Shown: positions 17,101 through 25,220 of the stretch, in pieces | How positions within the stretch are numbered: the first letter of the stretch is position 1 | Layout: every line of letters begins with the position of its first letter | Source of the DNA: CAZJLP01 sp964546955 | GTDB lineage: Bacteria; Verrucomicrobiota; Verrucomicrobiia; Opitutales; Opitutaceae | Direction of reading: 5' to 3' | Length of the DNA stretch: 64,000 nucleotides | Assembly (NCBI GenBank): GCA_964546955.1 | Contig: CAZJLP010000008.1 | Coordinates: forward strand, 1-64,000 | The notes under the pieces: generated by a model | Seen by the model: only the letters and a program-made list of their open reading frames with translations | What the model was told of the DNA's origin: nothing | The model's database searches: none | Translations under genes and position numbers: made by a program

Positions 17101-20100
17101 TTCGCCCCCGCGTCCGGCCCTATCTCGAGGATCCAGTCCGCCGATTTCAGGACGTCCAGATTGTGCTCGATTACAATCACGCTATGGCCGTGGTCGACCA
17201 GGGCTTGCAGCACGGCGAGCAGACGTTTGACGTCGTGGCGGTGCAGGCCGGTCGTGGGCTCATCGAGCAACAGCAGGGCGCCTTCCGGGATCGGGGCCGA
17301 GAGCCCGGAATTAGGAAGCGAGGAGTTAGCGGCTCCTGGACGCGTCGCGGTCGACGCGGGCGCGGAGTGGGAGGAGCCGGTGTAGGCGCTGAGATAGCGG
17401 ACGAGCTTCAGGCGCTGGGACTCCCCGCCGCTGAGAGTGTTGAGCGGTTGGCCGAGCGTGAGATATCCGAGGCCGACGGATTCCAGGCTGGCGAGGCGTG
17501 AGTGGATCTCGGGGTATTCGGCGAAGAAGGGGAGCGCATCGTTGACGCTCATAGTCAGCACATCCGAGACGGAGCGCCCGTTCCAGGTGATCGCGAGGAC
17601 TTCCGGCTTGAAGCGGCGGCTTTCGCAGACCGGGCAGGGCACGAACACATCGGAGAGGAATTGCATTTCCACTCGTTCGTAGCCCAGACCCTGACAGTGA
17701 TCGCAGCGTCCATCCCCGCTGTTGAAGGAGAAACTCGAGGAGCTAAACCCGGCCGCCTGCGCAGCGGGGGTGCTGGCGAAAAGGGCCCGAATCAATTCCC
17801 ACGCTTCGGTGTAGAGAGCGGGATTGGAGCGCGGCGTCCGGCTCAAGGGAGATTGGTCGACCAGGACGATCTCCGAAAAAGCGATGTCGCTGGTGATGCT
17901 CTCGATTGTCGCCGGATCCTCCATGATCTGGTGACGCTGCGTCATCAGGCCTTGATGGATCACGTTGTCGAGGAGCGTGGATTTGCCCGAGCCCGAAACC
18001 CCGCTGAGACAGACCAGGCGCTGCAGAGGAATTCGAAAGGTCTCGTTTACGATATTGTGCTTCGAAGCATGGGTGAAGGTGAGCCAGGGCGCGGGCGACG
18101 CTGCGCCCAATTTTGAGTTCGGTGTTTGGAGTTTGGAGTTGGATAAGACGGGGCGGCGGCGGGTGGGGTTGTCGATCGCTTTGCGGCCGGAGAGGTAGGC
18201 GCCGGTGATACTTTCGGGCGATGCGAGCATCTCGTCGACCGTGCCTTGGAAAACGATGTGGCCGCCTTTGCTGCCCGGCTCGGGGCCGACCTCGATCACG
18301 TGGTCGGCGGCGCGGATCATGGCTTCGTCGTGTTCGACGACCACAACCGTATTTCCGGCATCGGTGAGCGTGCGGATAATACCGATCAGTCGATCGATGT
18401 CGCGCGGGTGCAGGCCCACGCTTGGCTCATCGAGGACGAAGAGTGTATCCACCAATGACGTCCCCAGGCAGGAGGTGAGATTGACGCGCTCCACTTCGCC
18501 TCCCGAAAGCGTCTTGGAGGGACGATCAAGTGTCAGGTAGCCCAGGCCCACCTGTTCTAGATAACGCAGCCGCGTGGTGATCGAGTCGTAGGCAAGGTCG
18601 CGCTGGTGGGCGCTGCCGCCGCTGTCCGCGGCGGGGAGTTTGGAGTTTCTTGTTTGGAGTTTGGAGTTGTCGGCTGCTGCGAGTTCGCGAAGGAGCGTCG
18701 AGACCGGGAGCTGGTAGAGTTCCGGCAGGGTGCGGGAGTTCCACTTCCAGCAGAGGGCTTCAGGTTGTAGGCGCTGGCCTCCGCAGTCGGGGCACGGGTT
18801 GTAGGCGCGGTAGCGGGAGAGGAAAACGCGGACGTGCATCTTGTACGTTTTCGACTCGAGCCATTTGAAGAAGCCTTTGACGCCGTACCAGGCCTGTGGC
18901 CAAGTCTTGCCGCTGCCTTCCACGCCATAACCCGGTTCGCCGTCGACGATGAAGGACCGCTGCTCGTCGGTGAGCGAAGCGAACGGAATAGTGGTCGGGA
19001 TTTTTCGGCGCTTCGCGAAAACCATCAGGTCGCGCTTGGAGTCGCTGTAGACTTCGCCTTCCCAGCATTTGATCGCGCCCTCGTCGATGGAGAGCGAGTG
19101 GTCCGGGATGGCCAGGCGATAGTCGATCTCGATCACACGACCGAAGCCGCGGCATTTCGGGCAGGCTCCCAGGGGCGAATTGAACGAGAAGAGGGCCGGC
19201 GTCGCCGGACGGAATGAGCGACCGGTCTTGGGTGAGTGGAGGCCGCGAGAGAAGTGTCCCCGTTCGCGATAATCCGAGGCGTCGAAAAGATGGACCTCGC
19301 CATGACCGAAATGCAGCGCAGCTTCGACTGCCTCGAGAAAGCGAGCCCGATTGGGGGTATCGGCCGTCACGCGGTCCTGGGCAACGTAGAGCGAGCTCGA
19401 AGGGGGAGAGGAGAGAGGAGAGGGGAGCGCCAGGAGATCGTCGATCCTCTCGACTTTCAGCGTGCCGTTTGATTGCGGTACAAGGAGGCGAACGTAGGAC
19501 TGTCCTTTCAGGTTTTTTAAGATTTCCGGCCAGGTGAGATTGTCCGGTTTCTTCACTTTGAAGGCCACGATGAGCGGCTGGGCTGCGGAGTGGGAGCGCG
19601 CCTTCTCGAAGATGCTCTGAGGAGTGTCGTCTTCGACCTTTTCTCCGGTGGCGGGATCATAGCAGGCTGCGACGTGGCTGAACCAGACTTTGAAGAAGTC
19701 AGTCAGCTCGGTCATGGTGCCCACCGTGGAACGCGACGTCTTGACCGTGTTGGTTTGCTCGATCGCAATCGAGGGGCGGATATTTTCGATCGAGTCGACC
19801 TTTGGCTTATCGAGCAGGTCGAGGAACTGACGGGTGTAGGCGCTAAAAGTTTCGACGTAGCGGCGCTGGCCCTCGGCGTGCAGCGTATCGAAAACGAGAG
19901 AGGATTTCCCCGCGCCGCTCAGACCTGTGACGACCACGTAGTTGCCGAGGGGCAGATCGAGATCAAAGCCTTTCAAATTGTTCTGACGGACGCCCCGGAG
20001 GCGTATGCAGTCGTGTGGAGAGGAAGAGACCAAAGGTGACACGGAAATTAAGGGGGTCTGTACGGTGAACAGAGTTCGCAGGAACTCAAACGCCCCTGTC

Positions 20101-20114
20101 CAAAATCGCGACAC
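14121..20114 (-). CDS. uvrA: Double-length excinuclease ABC subunit UvrA
   Basis: This 1997-aa protein is two UvrA units in tandem, the damage-recognition ATPase of nucleotide excision repair. Walker A motifs lie near residues 70, 711, 1116 and 1663; signatures LSGGE near 538, 895, 1505 and 1876. Each ATPase has its zinc-type CxxC pairs (CPKC/CPDC, CDHC/CPVC, CPAC/CPEC, CETC/CDDC). The second unit starts near residue 1085 (VIGARENNLKNI). The fourth Walker B reads YLLEEPTIGLH, Glu replacing the usual Asp. Low-complexity tracts from short DNA repeats interrupt it near residues 230, 485, 660 and 930. The start is the GTG at 20114 or an alternative codon a little downstream, since homology begins at about residue 35. 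Confidence 0.93.
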   Translation of the reverse strand: MSRFWTGAFEFLRTLFTVQTPLISVSPLVSSSPHDCIRLRGVRQNNLKGFDLDLPLGNYVVVTGLSGAGKSSLVFDTLHAEGQRRYVETFSAYTRQFLDLLDKPKVDSIENIRPSIAIEQTNTVKTSRSTVGTMTELTDFFKVWFSHVAACYDPATGEKVEDDTPQSIFEKARSHSAAQPLIVAFKVKKPDNLTWPEILKNLKGQSYVRLLVPQSNGTLKVERIDDLLALPSPLSSPPSSSLYVAQDRVTADTPNRARFLEAVEAALHFGHGEVHLFDASDYRERGHFSRGLHSPKTGRSFRPATPALFSFNSPLGACPKCRGFGRVIEIDYRLAIPDHSLSIDEGAIKCWEGEVYSDSKRDLMVFAKRRKIPTTIPFASLTDEQRSFIVDGEPGYGVEGSGKTWPQAWYGVKGFFKWLESKTYKMHVRVFLSRYRAYNPCPDCGGQRLQPEALCWKWNSRTLPELYQLPVSTLLRELAAADNSKLQTRNSKLPAADSGGSAHQRDLAYDSITTRLRYLEQVGLGYLTLDRPSKTLSGGEVERVNLTSCLGTSLVDTLFVLDEPSVGLHPRDIDRLIGIIRTLTDAGNTVVVVEHDEAMIRAADHVIEVGPEPGSKGGHIVFQGTVDEMLASPESITGAYLSGRKAIDNPTRRRPVLSNSKLQTPNSKLGAASPAPWLTFTHASKHNIVNETFRIPLQRLVCLSGVSGSGKSTLLDNVIHQGLMTQRHQIMEDPATIESITSDIAFSEIVLVDQSPLSRTPRSNPALYTEAWELIRALFASTPAAQAAGFSSSSFSFNSGDGRCDHCQGLGYERVEMQFLSDVFVPCPVCESRRFKPEVLAITWNGRSVSDVLTMSVNDALPFFAEYPEIHSRLASLESVGLGYLTLGQPLNTLSGGESQRLKLVRYLSAYTGSSHSAPASTATRPGAANSSLPNSGLSAPIPEGALLLLDEPTTGLHRHDVKRLLAVLQALVDHGHSVIVIEHNLDVLKSADWILEIGPDAGANGGRVVAEGTPETVAATQTETSRFLAAALEETAAAAGERIRDGRGNKRLSVGARGSSAVAVAELPAPRSFAKGANGQAHRSELTVIGARENNLKNISLTIPHRELSVVTGVSGSGKSTLAFDIIFAEGQRRFMESMSPYARQFVEQLPRPDIDRLTGIPPTVAIEQRVTRGSRKSTVATITEVAQYLRLLYARLGVQHHPDTDRPVTPLSLGALKKLLQKVLAGPKAQKSKHLYLCAPLVRGRKGHHQPIASWIGKQGFELMRTDGRILKVDTFEKLDRYKEHDIEVVVSDLKALAPSRQKPEIALLSEALDQALKLGKGACFLLLPNGEILSWFSTTRTDIETGESFPELDPKHFSFNSVRGWCPACRGHGRIFPWMLEPADEEDDEEENYLRESGLVDPDADISDAGHPCPECHGARLNRIARAVKLHFRGKQEPLSLSELLQGTPAELLCHLRVLDLDDRGKRITQDIVPQIEERLRFLDHVGLGYLSMDRPTETLSGGEAQRIRLAAQLGSNLSGVLYVLDEPSIGLHARDNDRLIETLKALREKGNTVLVVEHDDELMGQADRIIDLGPAAGIHGGEILANGTPAQIRASATSLTGLFLAKGIVHPLRGDYRAMPDGAKNAGWLELTGARHRNLKNFNLRLPLGRLVMVAGPSGAGKSTLFRDLLHPAVTHAIKARKAKLTGKEFVKATGFETEIAPGSPAQEQAPHPFDTLTGASDFKAVIEVDQSPIGKTPRSTPATYLGIFDQIRQFFASLPEAKIRGYTASRFSFNTAGGRCETCQGAGRVKLEMAFMPNTFLPCDDCRGLRYGPDLADVTWKGKTIGEVLQLTFEEAVQFFDFHSQLSQVCELMVKCGLGYLTLGQTSPSLSGGEAQRLKLVTELSHGLATYTERSRGLQPKNLYLLEEPTIGLHLSDCEKLIRVLHSLVDQGHTVVVIEHHLDLLAEADHIIELGPVGGPRGGDLMYQGPLAGLFKVKKSPTAPYLTAKMKR
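18110..18140. repeat. Heptamer tract inside uvrA (linker between ATPase modules 1 and 2)
   Basis: Tandem TTTGGAG units are read on the minus strand as the Asn-Ser-Lys-Leu-Gln-Thr-Pro type peptide near residue 660, between the first and second ATPase modules. The reading frame is preserved. Confidence 0.7.
18634..18670. repeat. Heptamer tract inside uvrA (before first ABC signature)
   Basis: Repeats of TTTGGAG, interrupted once, encode two Asn-Ser-Lys-Leu motifs near residue 485, in an insert between the CPDC zinc region and the first LSGGE signature. The same tract family occurs at 52071-52205 in a gap. Confidence 0.75.
19396..19432. repeat. GGAGAGA tract inside uvrA
   Basis: Near-perfect GGAGAGA heptamers are translated as a Pro/Ser/Leu-rich run (LPSPLSSPPSSS) near residues 228-238, in a surface insert of the first module. 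Confidence 0.6.
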
Positions 20115-20302
20115 CGACAGTAACCGGGGCCGCTGACACCGTTATGTCAGGAGGAACGCCGCCACTACTCGTACCGGCCGGGGAAACGCTAATCTTCGCT
20201 CATGCGCCCCGATCCTCACGCCAAGCGAACGCTCAGGCCGTTGACGAGAAGGACGATCGGCTGTTTCGCCGCATCTGATTAGCGGGAGTTGGCCATCTCG
20301 TG

Positions 20303-21070
20303 CTATTTTCCCGCCAGAGTCAGCGTTGCTCCGGCGGTTTGGATTGCTTTGGCGATCTCTTTGGCGGGCGGTTTGTCGGTCACGATCGTCATCTTGGACG
20401 AGAAGGCTGACGTCAGCCCCAGCGCTTTTCGGCCAAATTTAGAACTGTCGAGGGCGAAGACGGCCCGCTCGGCGGCAGCGATCATCTTGCGCTGGGCGGC
20501 CACGATGTAGGCGTTGTGATTCCAGACGCCCGCTTCAGTGATGCCGCCGCCGCCCAAAATCGCGATATCGGCGTGGATCTGATCGAGGGTCTGTTCGCAC
20601 TGGGGGCCGACCAGAACACCGAGTCTACCGTGAATGCTGCCCCCGGTGACGATGGTTTCGATGGTGCCGATCTCGCTGAACAAACCGGCGATGGGCAGAG
20701 AATTGGTGATGATCTGCAGGCGTTTCGCGGCGAGCAGACGGGCCACGGCATAAGCGGACGTGCCGCCGTCGAGAATAACAGTCATGCCGGGTTGAACCAG
20801 CCCGTCGATCAGCGTCGCGATCGCATATTTTTCGTCGGGCTGGCGCTGATCGCGGAAAATGAAATCGTTTTCCTTCTCCAATTCATCGGTTTCGACCAAG
20901 GAGGCCCCGCCGTGATGACGGCGGAGGACGCCTTTTTCCTCCAATTCGTCGAGCGAGCGCCGGATCGTGGAAAGCGACGTTTCGAATTTGGCCGCGAGGG
21001 TGTGCAAGTCCGCGTATTTATGTTCGCGAACGTACTGCTCGATCAGATCGATGCGTTGCTTGTTGGTCAT
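20303..21070 (-). CDS. DeoR/GlpR-family transcriptional regulator
   Basis: The 255-aa protein has an N-terminal winged helix-turn-helix (residues 5-55, MTNKQRIDLIEQYV to STIRRSLDELEEKGVLRRHHGGA, the DeoR signature) and a C-terminal sugar-phosphate isomerase-like sensor domain with DGGTSAYAVARLL, TNSLPIAGL, TGGSIHG and GGGGITEAGVWNHN. DeoR regulators respond to phosphorylated sugars and generally repress sugar-use operons. Its start overlaps the stop of the upstream glycosyltransferase by 4 bp, so they share a transcript; target genes are not evident. Confidence 0.92.
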   Translation of the reverse strand: MTNKQRIDLIEQYVREHKYADLHTLAAKFETSLSTIRRSLDELEEKGVLRRHHGGASLVETDELEKENDFIFRDQRQPDEKYAIATLIDGLVQPGMTVILDGGTSAYAVARLLAAKRLQIITNSLPIAGLFSEIGTIETIVTGGSIHGRLGVLVGPQCEQTLDQIHADIAILGGGGITEAGVWNHNAYIVAAQRKMIAAAERAVFALDSSKFGRKALGLTSAFSSKMTIVTDKPPAKEIAKAIQTAGATLTLAGK

Positions 21071-22143
21071 GGGCCAGAAGTTGAAACCAAACGCTCAAAA
21101 AGCGCCAGATAACGCGCGACCTGAGCCTCGGGCGAGAAATGCGAGGCCGCGTACTCCGCTCGCGCCGCCCCCTCCGTCTTGCGGAGGAGGGGATCTGCAA
21201 GCAGTTCGAGCAACGATTTTTGGAAAGCGGAACGGTCCCCGGGTTCGACCACTCGACCCCCGCATTCGGCGACTCCTTGCGCGCGGTAGGCGACGGAGGG
21301 CAAGCCATGGGCGTGCGCCTCGATCAGAAAGTTCGACAACGATTCGCTCCTCGACGTGAGCACCGCGATATCGGCGGCTCGATAGTAGGGCCGAGGATCG
21401 GCTTGGAATCCGAGAAACGTAACCCGCCCGGCGATGTTTTTCGAAGCCGCGAGCGCTTCGCAGAGTTGTCGCGTGGGTCCATCGCCGCCGAACCACATCC
21501 GCCACGGAGTCGAAGAGGGGAGGTTCGCCAGGATGTGGATCAGCTCGCGTTGGTTTTTCTCCGGTCGAAACATGCCGACCCACAACAGCACGGGCGTTTT
21601 TTCGTCGACGCCGTGTCGACGCCGCAGTTCGACGTCAGGCTCGCCAGATAGGAGCAGGTTCGGGAAAACGAGGGAATTGTGAATGACCGATATCCGGCTC
21701 GCGGAAACACGGTACTGACCAACCAGTGTATCGCGCGCATCTTCGCTGTTGGCGACAATGTGCCGCACGCGGGTAAGCGACCGCCGGAACAGCCAGGGAA
21801 GTTTTTTGCCCGTTCGCATGGTGGAAACGACGACGGTGTTTGGAAAGGATTCCTGCACGCTCCCCGCGTAACAATTGGCCATGCGACCCATGCACAGGAC
21901 AACCGCAGCCGCGGTCCGCCGAATGGTTTGGTGCAGGCCTGGCGCAAACCAGTCCAGGTGTAAGTCATTTCGCTGGAGCGACTCGTGTGGTAAATCCGCA
22001 ATTTCGGAGGCCAGGGCACCGCCCGGCCGAAACAGAAGAAGGGAGGCGTCGTGGTTGGCTTTGCGAAAGGCGCGGGTGAGCAGGATCGATTGCCGTTCCG
22101 TGCCCCCGCTGCGCAGACGATCCTGGACGACCAGAATTTTCAT
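21067..22143 (-). CDS. Glycosyltransferase family 4 protein
   Basis: The 358-aa GT-B enzyme has an N-terminal acceptor domain (MKILVVQDRLRSGGTERQ, with the GGTER loop) and a C-terminal donor domain starting near VLLWVGMFRPEKNQ. The catalytic EX7E motif is ESLSNFLIE. The family uses nucleotide sugars to build LPS, capsule or other glycans; the specific sugar is unknown. It is coupled to the DeoR gene by a 4-bp overlap, an unusual pairing. It diverges from a small membrane protein gene, 38 bp between starts. Confidence 0.9.
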   Translation of the reverse strand: MKILVVQDRLRSGGTERQSILLTRAFRKANHDASLLLFRPGGALASEIADLPHESLQRNDLHLDWFAPGLHQTIRRTAAAVVLCMGRMANCYAGSVQESFPNTVVVSTMRTGKKLPWLFRRSLTRVRHIVANSEDARDTLVGQYRVSASRISVIHNSLVFPNLLLSGEPDVELRRRHGVDEKTPVLLWVGMFRPEKNQRELIHILANLPSSTPWRMWFGGDGPTRQLCEALAASKNIAGRVTFLGFQADPRPYYRAADIAVLTSRSESLSNFLIEAHAHGLPSVAYRAQGVAECGGRVVEPGDRSAFQKSLLELLADPLLRKTEGAARAEYAASHFSPEAQVARYLALFERLVSTSGP

Positions 22144-22181
22144 TTGCGCTGCGAAGGTTCGAGCCGACAGTGGCGGCTCCG

Positions 22182-22643
22182 ATGAATCCCCCGAAACGAA
22201 ATTTTGCGCAGTGGCTGGTGCGCTGGGCCATCTTGGCTCTGGGCGTGACGATCGCGGCCAATGTGGTGGACGGGATTCATTATGACAGTCTCAGCTCGTT
22301 ACTCGTCGTGGTGCTGCTGCTGAGCTTCTTCAACGAGATCCTGAGGCCGATTCTGCTGTTGTTCGCGCTGCCGTTCATCGTGCTGACGTTGGGGCTGGGA
22401 GTGCTTGTGATCAATGCCTTGTTGTTCCTCGCAGTAGACGGGCTGGTCGGCGGTTTTCACGTCGAGGGATTCTGGTCCGCTTTGGGCGGGTCGATCATCG
22501 TGAGCGTGACGAGCCTGGTTTTGGACCGGTTCACGCGTCCGCGGCCGCCGGTGGGTCCGCCGATGGAACGTGCCCGGGCACCCACCGTGCCGGCACCCGC
22601 TCGCAGCCGCGGTGGGCGGGACGATGACGTGATTGATATTTAA
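22182..22643 (+). CDS. Phage holin family 4 / YvlD-like membrane protein
   Basis: The 153-aa protein has three to four hydrophobic segments (residues 14-30, 37-60, 65-90, 100-117), with FNEILRPILLLFALPFIVLTLGLG typical of the family formerly grouped with phage holins (YvlD). The C-terminal 35 residues are Pro/Arg-rich and cytoplasmic. Members are found in non-phage settings and their role is poorly known. I preferred the ATG at 22182 to the GTG at 22170. Confidence 0.82.
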   Translation: MNPPKRNFAQWLVRWAILALGVTIAANVVDGIHYDSLSSLLVVVLLLSFFNEILRPILLLFALPFIVLTLGLGVLVINALLFLAVDGLVGGFHVEGFWSALGGSIIVSVTSLVLDRFTRPRPPVGPPMERARAPTVPAPARSRGGRDDDVIDI

Positions 22644-22656
22644 CCACGCTCACGAC

Positions 22657-22766
22657 GCGGAGTTGAGCGTTGAGGGCGCTGGCAGGTCTGGCACTCCGGT
22701 AGGCTGAAGTGCAAAGGTTTCCTTTCTGTGCCTCTCAATTCTCAACCCTCAACTCTCAACTTCCGC
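22657..22766. repeat. Palindromic cassette with CTCAAYY heptamer arms
   Basis: The left arm (22657-22676, GTTGAGG-type units) and the right arm (22731-22766, CTCAATT, CTCAACC, CTCAACT units) are inverted copies with one indel. The centre is about 55 bp with no gene. It fills the gap between the YvlD-like gene and lpd. Confidence 0.65.
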
Positions 22767-22855
22767 CCTGCTGTACTGACCGGCCTGCGATTTCCATTTG
22801 ACCGGCCCCCGGGGGGAGGCGAGTTTTGACCGCTACGTCTCAACGTTGATCTACC

Positions 22856-24253
22856 ATGGCTGAAACGACTGAATACGACCTTATCGTCATTGGCGGCGGT
22901 CCTGCGGGCTACGCGGGCGCTATCCGCGCCGGACAGCTGGGCAAGAAAGTGGCCTGCATCGAGCTCGAGCGGGCCGGCGGGACCTGCTTGAACTGGGGCT
23001 GCATCCCGACGAAAGCTTTGCTGAAAAGCGCTGAGCTGATGCACAAGTTCAAGAAGGCTGATACGTTCGGCTTCACGGTCAAAGAGGTGGCCTTTGATTT
23101 CGCCAAGGTGATGGAGCGGTCGCGCGGCGTAGCCGGACAGATGGCCAAGGGCATCGAATTCCTTTTCAAGAAGAACAAAGTCGACTACATCGTCGGCCGC
23201 GGCCAGGTGGCGGCGCCGGGGATGGTCGAGATCACGGACGGAGATCAGAAAGGAAAGTTTTTCCGCACGAAAAACATCCTGATCGCCACGGGCTGCAAGA
23301 TGCGCCGAATTCCTGATTTGGAAGTGGATGGCGTGCGCGTCATGACGTCGCGCGAGGCGCTGGCCAACACCAAGCTTCCGAAATCGATTGTGATCGTCGG
23401 CGCGGGCGCGATCGGCGTCGAGTTTGCCTATTTTTACAATGCGTTCGGTTCGAAGGTCACGCTGGTCGAGATGATGCCCCAGATCCTTCCGGTGGAGGAC
23501 GAGGAGGTGGCGAAAGTACTCCACCGTTCCTTCGAGAAACAGGGCATTGCGATTCACCTCGCCACCAAGTGCGAGAATTTCAAGGTCGGCAAAGACACGG
23601 TCAAAGTCGACTTGGTCAAAGGCGACGAACGCACCACGGTCGAGGCCGAGGTCGTCCTCTCCGCGATCGGTGTGGTGGCCAATATCGAGGGCGTGTTGGG
23701 CAAGAGCGTGAAGCTCGAACTCGATCGCAATTACGTAAAGGTGGGCGACGACTACCAGAGCAGCGTGAAAGGCATTTACGCGGCCGGCGACATCATCGGG
23801 CCGCCGTGGCTTGCGCACGTGGCGACGTTTGAGGCGGTCAATGCGGTCAACGGTATGTTCGGTCACGGCAAGCCGAAGCGGGTTAAGAATTTCCCGGGCT
23901 GCACCTATTGCCAGCCGCAAGTCTCCAGCACGGGGCTCACGGAGAAAGCGGCAAAGGAAAAAAAACTCGATTACAAGGTCGGCAAATTTCCCTTCACTGC
24001 TTCCGGCAAGGCCGTCGCGTCGGCGGAGAGTGAAGGCTTCGTCAAGGTGATCAGCGATGCGAAGACCGGGGAAATCTATGGGGCGCACATCATCGGTTCG
24101 GAAGCGACCGAACTGATCGCGGAGTATGGTTTCGCCATCGAGTTGGAAGCGACGATCGAGGAAATCCACCAGACGATCCACGCCCATCCGACTTTGAGTG
24201 AAGCGGTAATGGAAGCAGCCGCCGCCACGACCGGCGAAGCGATTCACATTTGA
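22856..24253 (+). CDS. lpdA: Dihydrolipoyl dehydrogenase
   Basis: The 465-aa FAD disulfide oxidoreductase is the E3 subunit of pyruvate/2-oxoglutarate dehydrogenase or glycine cleavage complexes. FAD-binding GGGPAGYAGAI lies at residues 12-22, the redox-active pair in GGTCLNWGCIPTK (Cys 42 and 47), NAD-binding GAGAIGVEFA, the second FAD motif GIYAAGDI, and catalytic His in HAHPTLSEAVMEA. E1 and E2 genes are not adjacent, so it may serve several complexes. A long antisense frame covers it and is a codon-bias shadow. Confidence 0.97.
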   Translation: MAETTEYDLIVIGGGPAGYAGAIRAGQLGKKVACIELERAGGTCLNWGCIPTKALLKSAELMHKFKKADTFGFTVKEVAFDFAKVMERSRGVAGQMAKGIEFLFKKNKVDYIVGRGQVAAPGMVEITDGDQKGKFFRTKNILIATGCKMRRIPDLEVDGVRVMTSREALANTKLPKSIVIVGAGAIGVEFAYFYNAFGSKVTLVEMMPQILPVEDEEVAKVLHRSFEKQGIAIHLATKCENFKVGKDTVKVDLVKGDERTTVEAEVVLSAIGVVANIEGVLGKSVKLELDRNYVKVGDDYQSSVKGIYAAGDIIGPPWLAHVATFEAVNAVNGMFGHGKPKRVKNFPGCTYCQPQVSSTGLTEKAAKEKKLDYKVGKFPFTASGKAVASAESEGFVKVISDAKTGEIYGAHIIGSEATELIAEYGFAIELEATIEEIHQTIHAHPTLSEAVMEAAAATTGEAIHI

Positions 24254-24260
24254 CAGAGCG

Positions 24261-24360
24261 TTAAGCCGTAAGCGGTAAGTCAAAAAGCTTTTCGAACCCC
24301 GGGCGGAAATCACTTGAAGTTTTCCGCCCCAGCTTAGAACTTACGGTTTCAGGCTTACAG
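24261..24360. repeat. Palindromic cassette with TAAGCCG heptamer arms
   Basis: The left arm (24261-24280) and right arm (24333-24360) consist of diverged TAAGCCG/CTTACGG heptamers in opposite orientation. The centre contains a perfect 9-bp GGGCGGAAA stem at 24301-24329. The cassette lies between lpdA (end 24253) and the tRNA (start 24370). Confidence 0.65.
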
Positions 24361-24369
24361 CTGGGCTAC

Positions 24370-24444
24370 GCGGGCGTAGCACAATGGATAGTGTAGCGGT
24401 CTCCGAAGCCGTTGATTCGGGTTCGACTCCCGACGCTCGCACCA
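24370..24444 (+). tRNA. tRNA-Arg (anticodon CCG)
   Basis: The 75-nt cloverleaf reads: acceptor GCGGGCG/CGCTCGC with one G-U pair, D-stem GCAC/GTGT, anticodon stem GCGGT/GCCGT with loop CTCCGAA (anticodon CCG, reading CGG), and T-arm TCGGG-TTCGACT-CCCGA. The discriminator is A and the CCA end is encoded (24442-24444). It is a single tRNA followed by a terminator. Confidence 0.95.
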
Positions 24445-24453
24445 GTTGTTAAA

Positions 24454-24481
24454 GCTCAAGGCCGCACTTGGGCGGTTTTTT
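24454..24481 (+). terminator. Terminator of the tRNA-Arg gene
   Basis: The stem GCTCAAG/CTTGGGC (one G-U) with loop GCCGCA is followed by GG and six T. It overlaps the last codons of the convergent dedA gene. Confidence 0.75.
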
Positions 24482-25133
24482 GTTGGCGCCAGGCGCGGAA
24501 GAACTCGAAGGCCATCGGGAGGATCGAGAGGATGATGATGGCGATGATCACGAGGCCGAAGTTTTTCTTCACGGCGGGCATGTTGCCGAAGAAGAAACCC
24601 AAGTAGAGGAAAGCGTAGATCCAGATGAAGCCGCCGATGACGTTGTAGGCGATGAACCGCTTGTAACTCATGCTGCCGACTCCCGCGACGAAAGGCACGA
24701 ATGTGCGCACGATCGGAACGAAACGGGCCAGGATGATCGCCCGGCCGCCGTATTTTTCGAAAAAGGCATGGGCGCGCTCGAGGTGCTTTTTGCGCAGAAA
24801 GATCGAGTCCTCGCGGCTGAACACTTTTGGTCCGATGCGGTGGCCGATCGCATAATTCACCGTGTCGCCGATAACGGCGGCGACAAAAAGCAGAAGCGCC
24901 ATCAGATGAACGTTCAGACCTGCTTCTGGAAGCGCGCAGATCGCGCCGGCGGCAAAAAGCAGCGAATCGCCCGGAAGAAAAGGCGTGATGACGAAACCAG
25001 TCTCCGCAAAGATGATCAGGAACAGCACCAAATAGGTGCCCATCCCATAGTCCTTCACGATTTCGGCCAGATGCCGGTCGATGTGCAGGATGAAATCGAT
25101 GAGCTTCTTTGCGAGGTCGATGAGTTCGGTCAT
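24456..25133 (-). CDS. DedA family membrane protein
   Basis: The 225-aa protein has reentrant and transmembrane helices. Family landmarks: FAETGFVITPFLPGDSLLF (the E and PGD residues), AAVIGDTVNYAIGHRIG, and the FVPIVRTFVPFVAGVGSMSYKRF amphipathic motif with its Arg. DedA proteins are inner-membrane transporters linked to undecaprenyl-phosphate or phospholipid flipping and to membrane potential; the precise substrate is not readable from sequence. The gene ends at the tRNA terminator. An upstream neighbour is the small basic protein gene, separated by its terminator. Confidence 0.93.
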   Translation of the reverse strand: MTELIDLAKKLIDFILHIDRHLAEIVKDYGMGTYLVLFLIIFAETGFVITPFLPGDSLLFAAGAICALPEAGLNVHLMALLLFVAAVIGDTVNYAIGHRIGPKVFSREDSIFLRKKHLERAHAFFEKYGGRAIILARFVPIVRTFVPFVAGVGSMSYKRFIAYNVIGGFIWIYAFLYLGFFFGNMPAVKKNFGLVIIAIIILSILPMAFEFFRAWRQQKTAQVRP

Positions 25134-25164
25134 GGAACGTTCAAAGCGGGCAGCGTGTGGGCAA

Positions 25165-25197
25165 CAAAAAGGCAGGCCAGTCGAAACGGCCTGCCTT
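25165..25197 (-). terminator. Terminator of the small basic protein gene
   Basis: A perfect 10-bp stem AAGGCAGGCC/GGCCTGCCTT with a 9-nt loop is followed on the minus strand by TTT. It lies 24 bp after the stop codon at 25221. Confidence 0.8.
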
Positions 25198-25220
25198 GAT
25201 TGAAAAGAAAAAAAGACGGC

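Noticed and set aside
22742..24313. 523-aa open frame antisense to lpdA
   Set aside because: It is the codon-bias shadow of lpdA; it has no start context and no recognisable domain.
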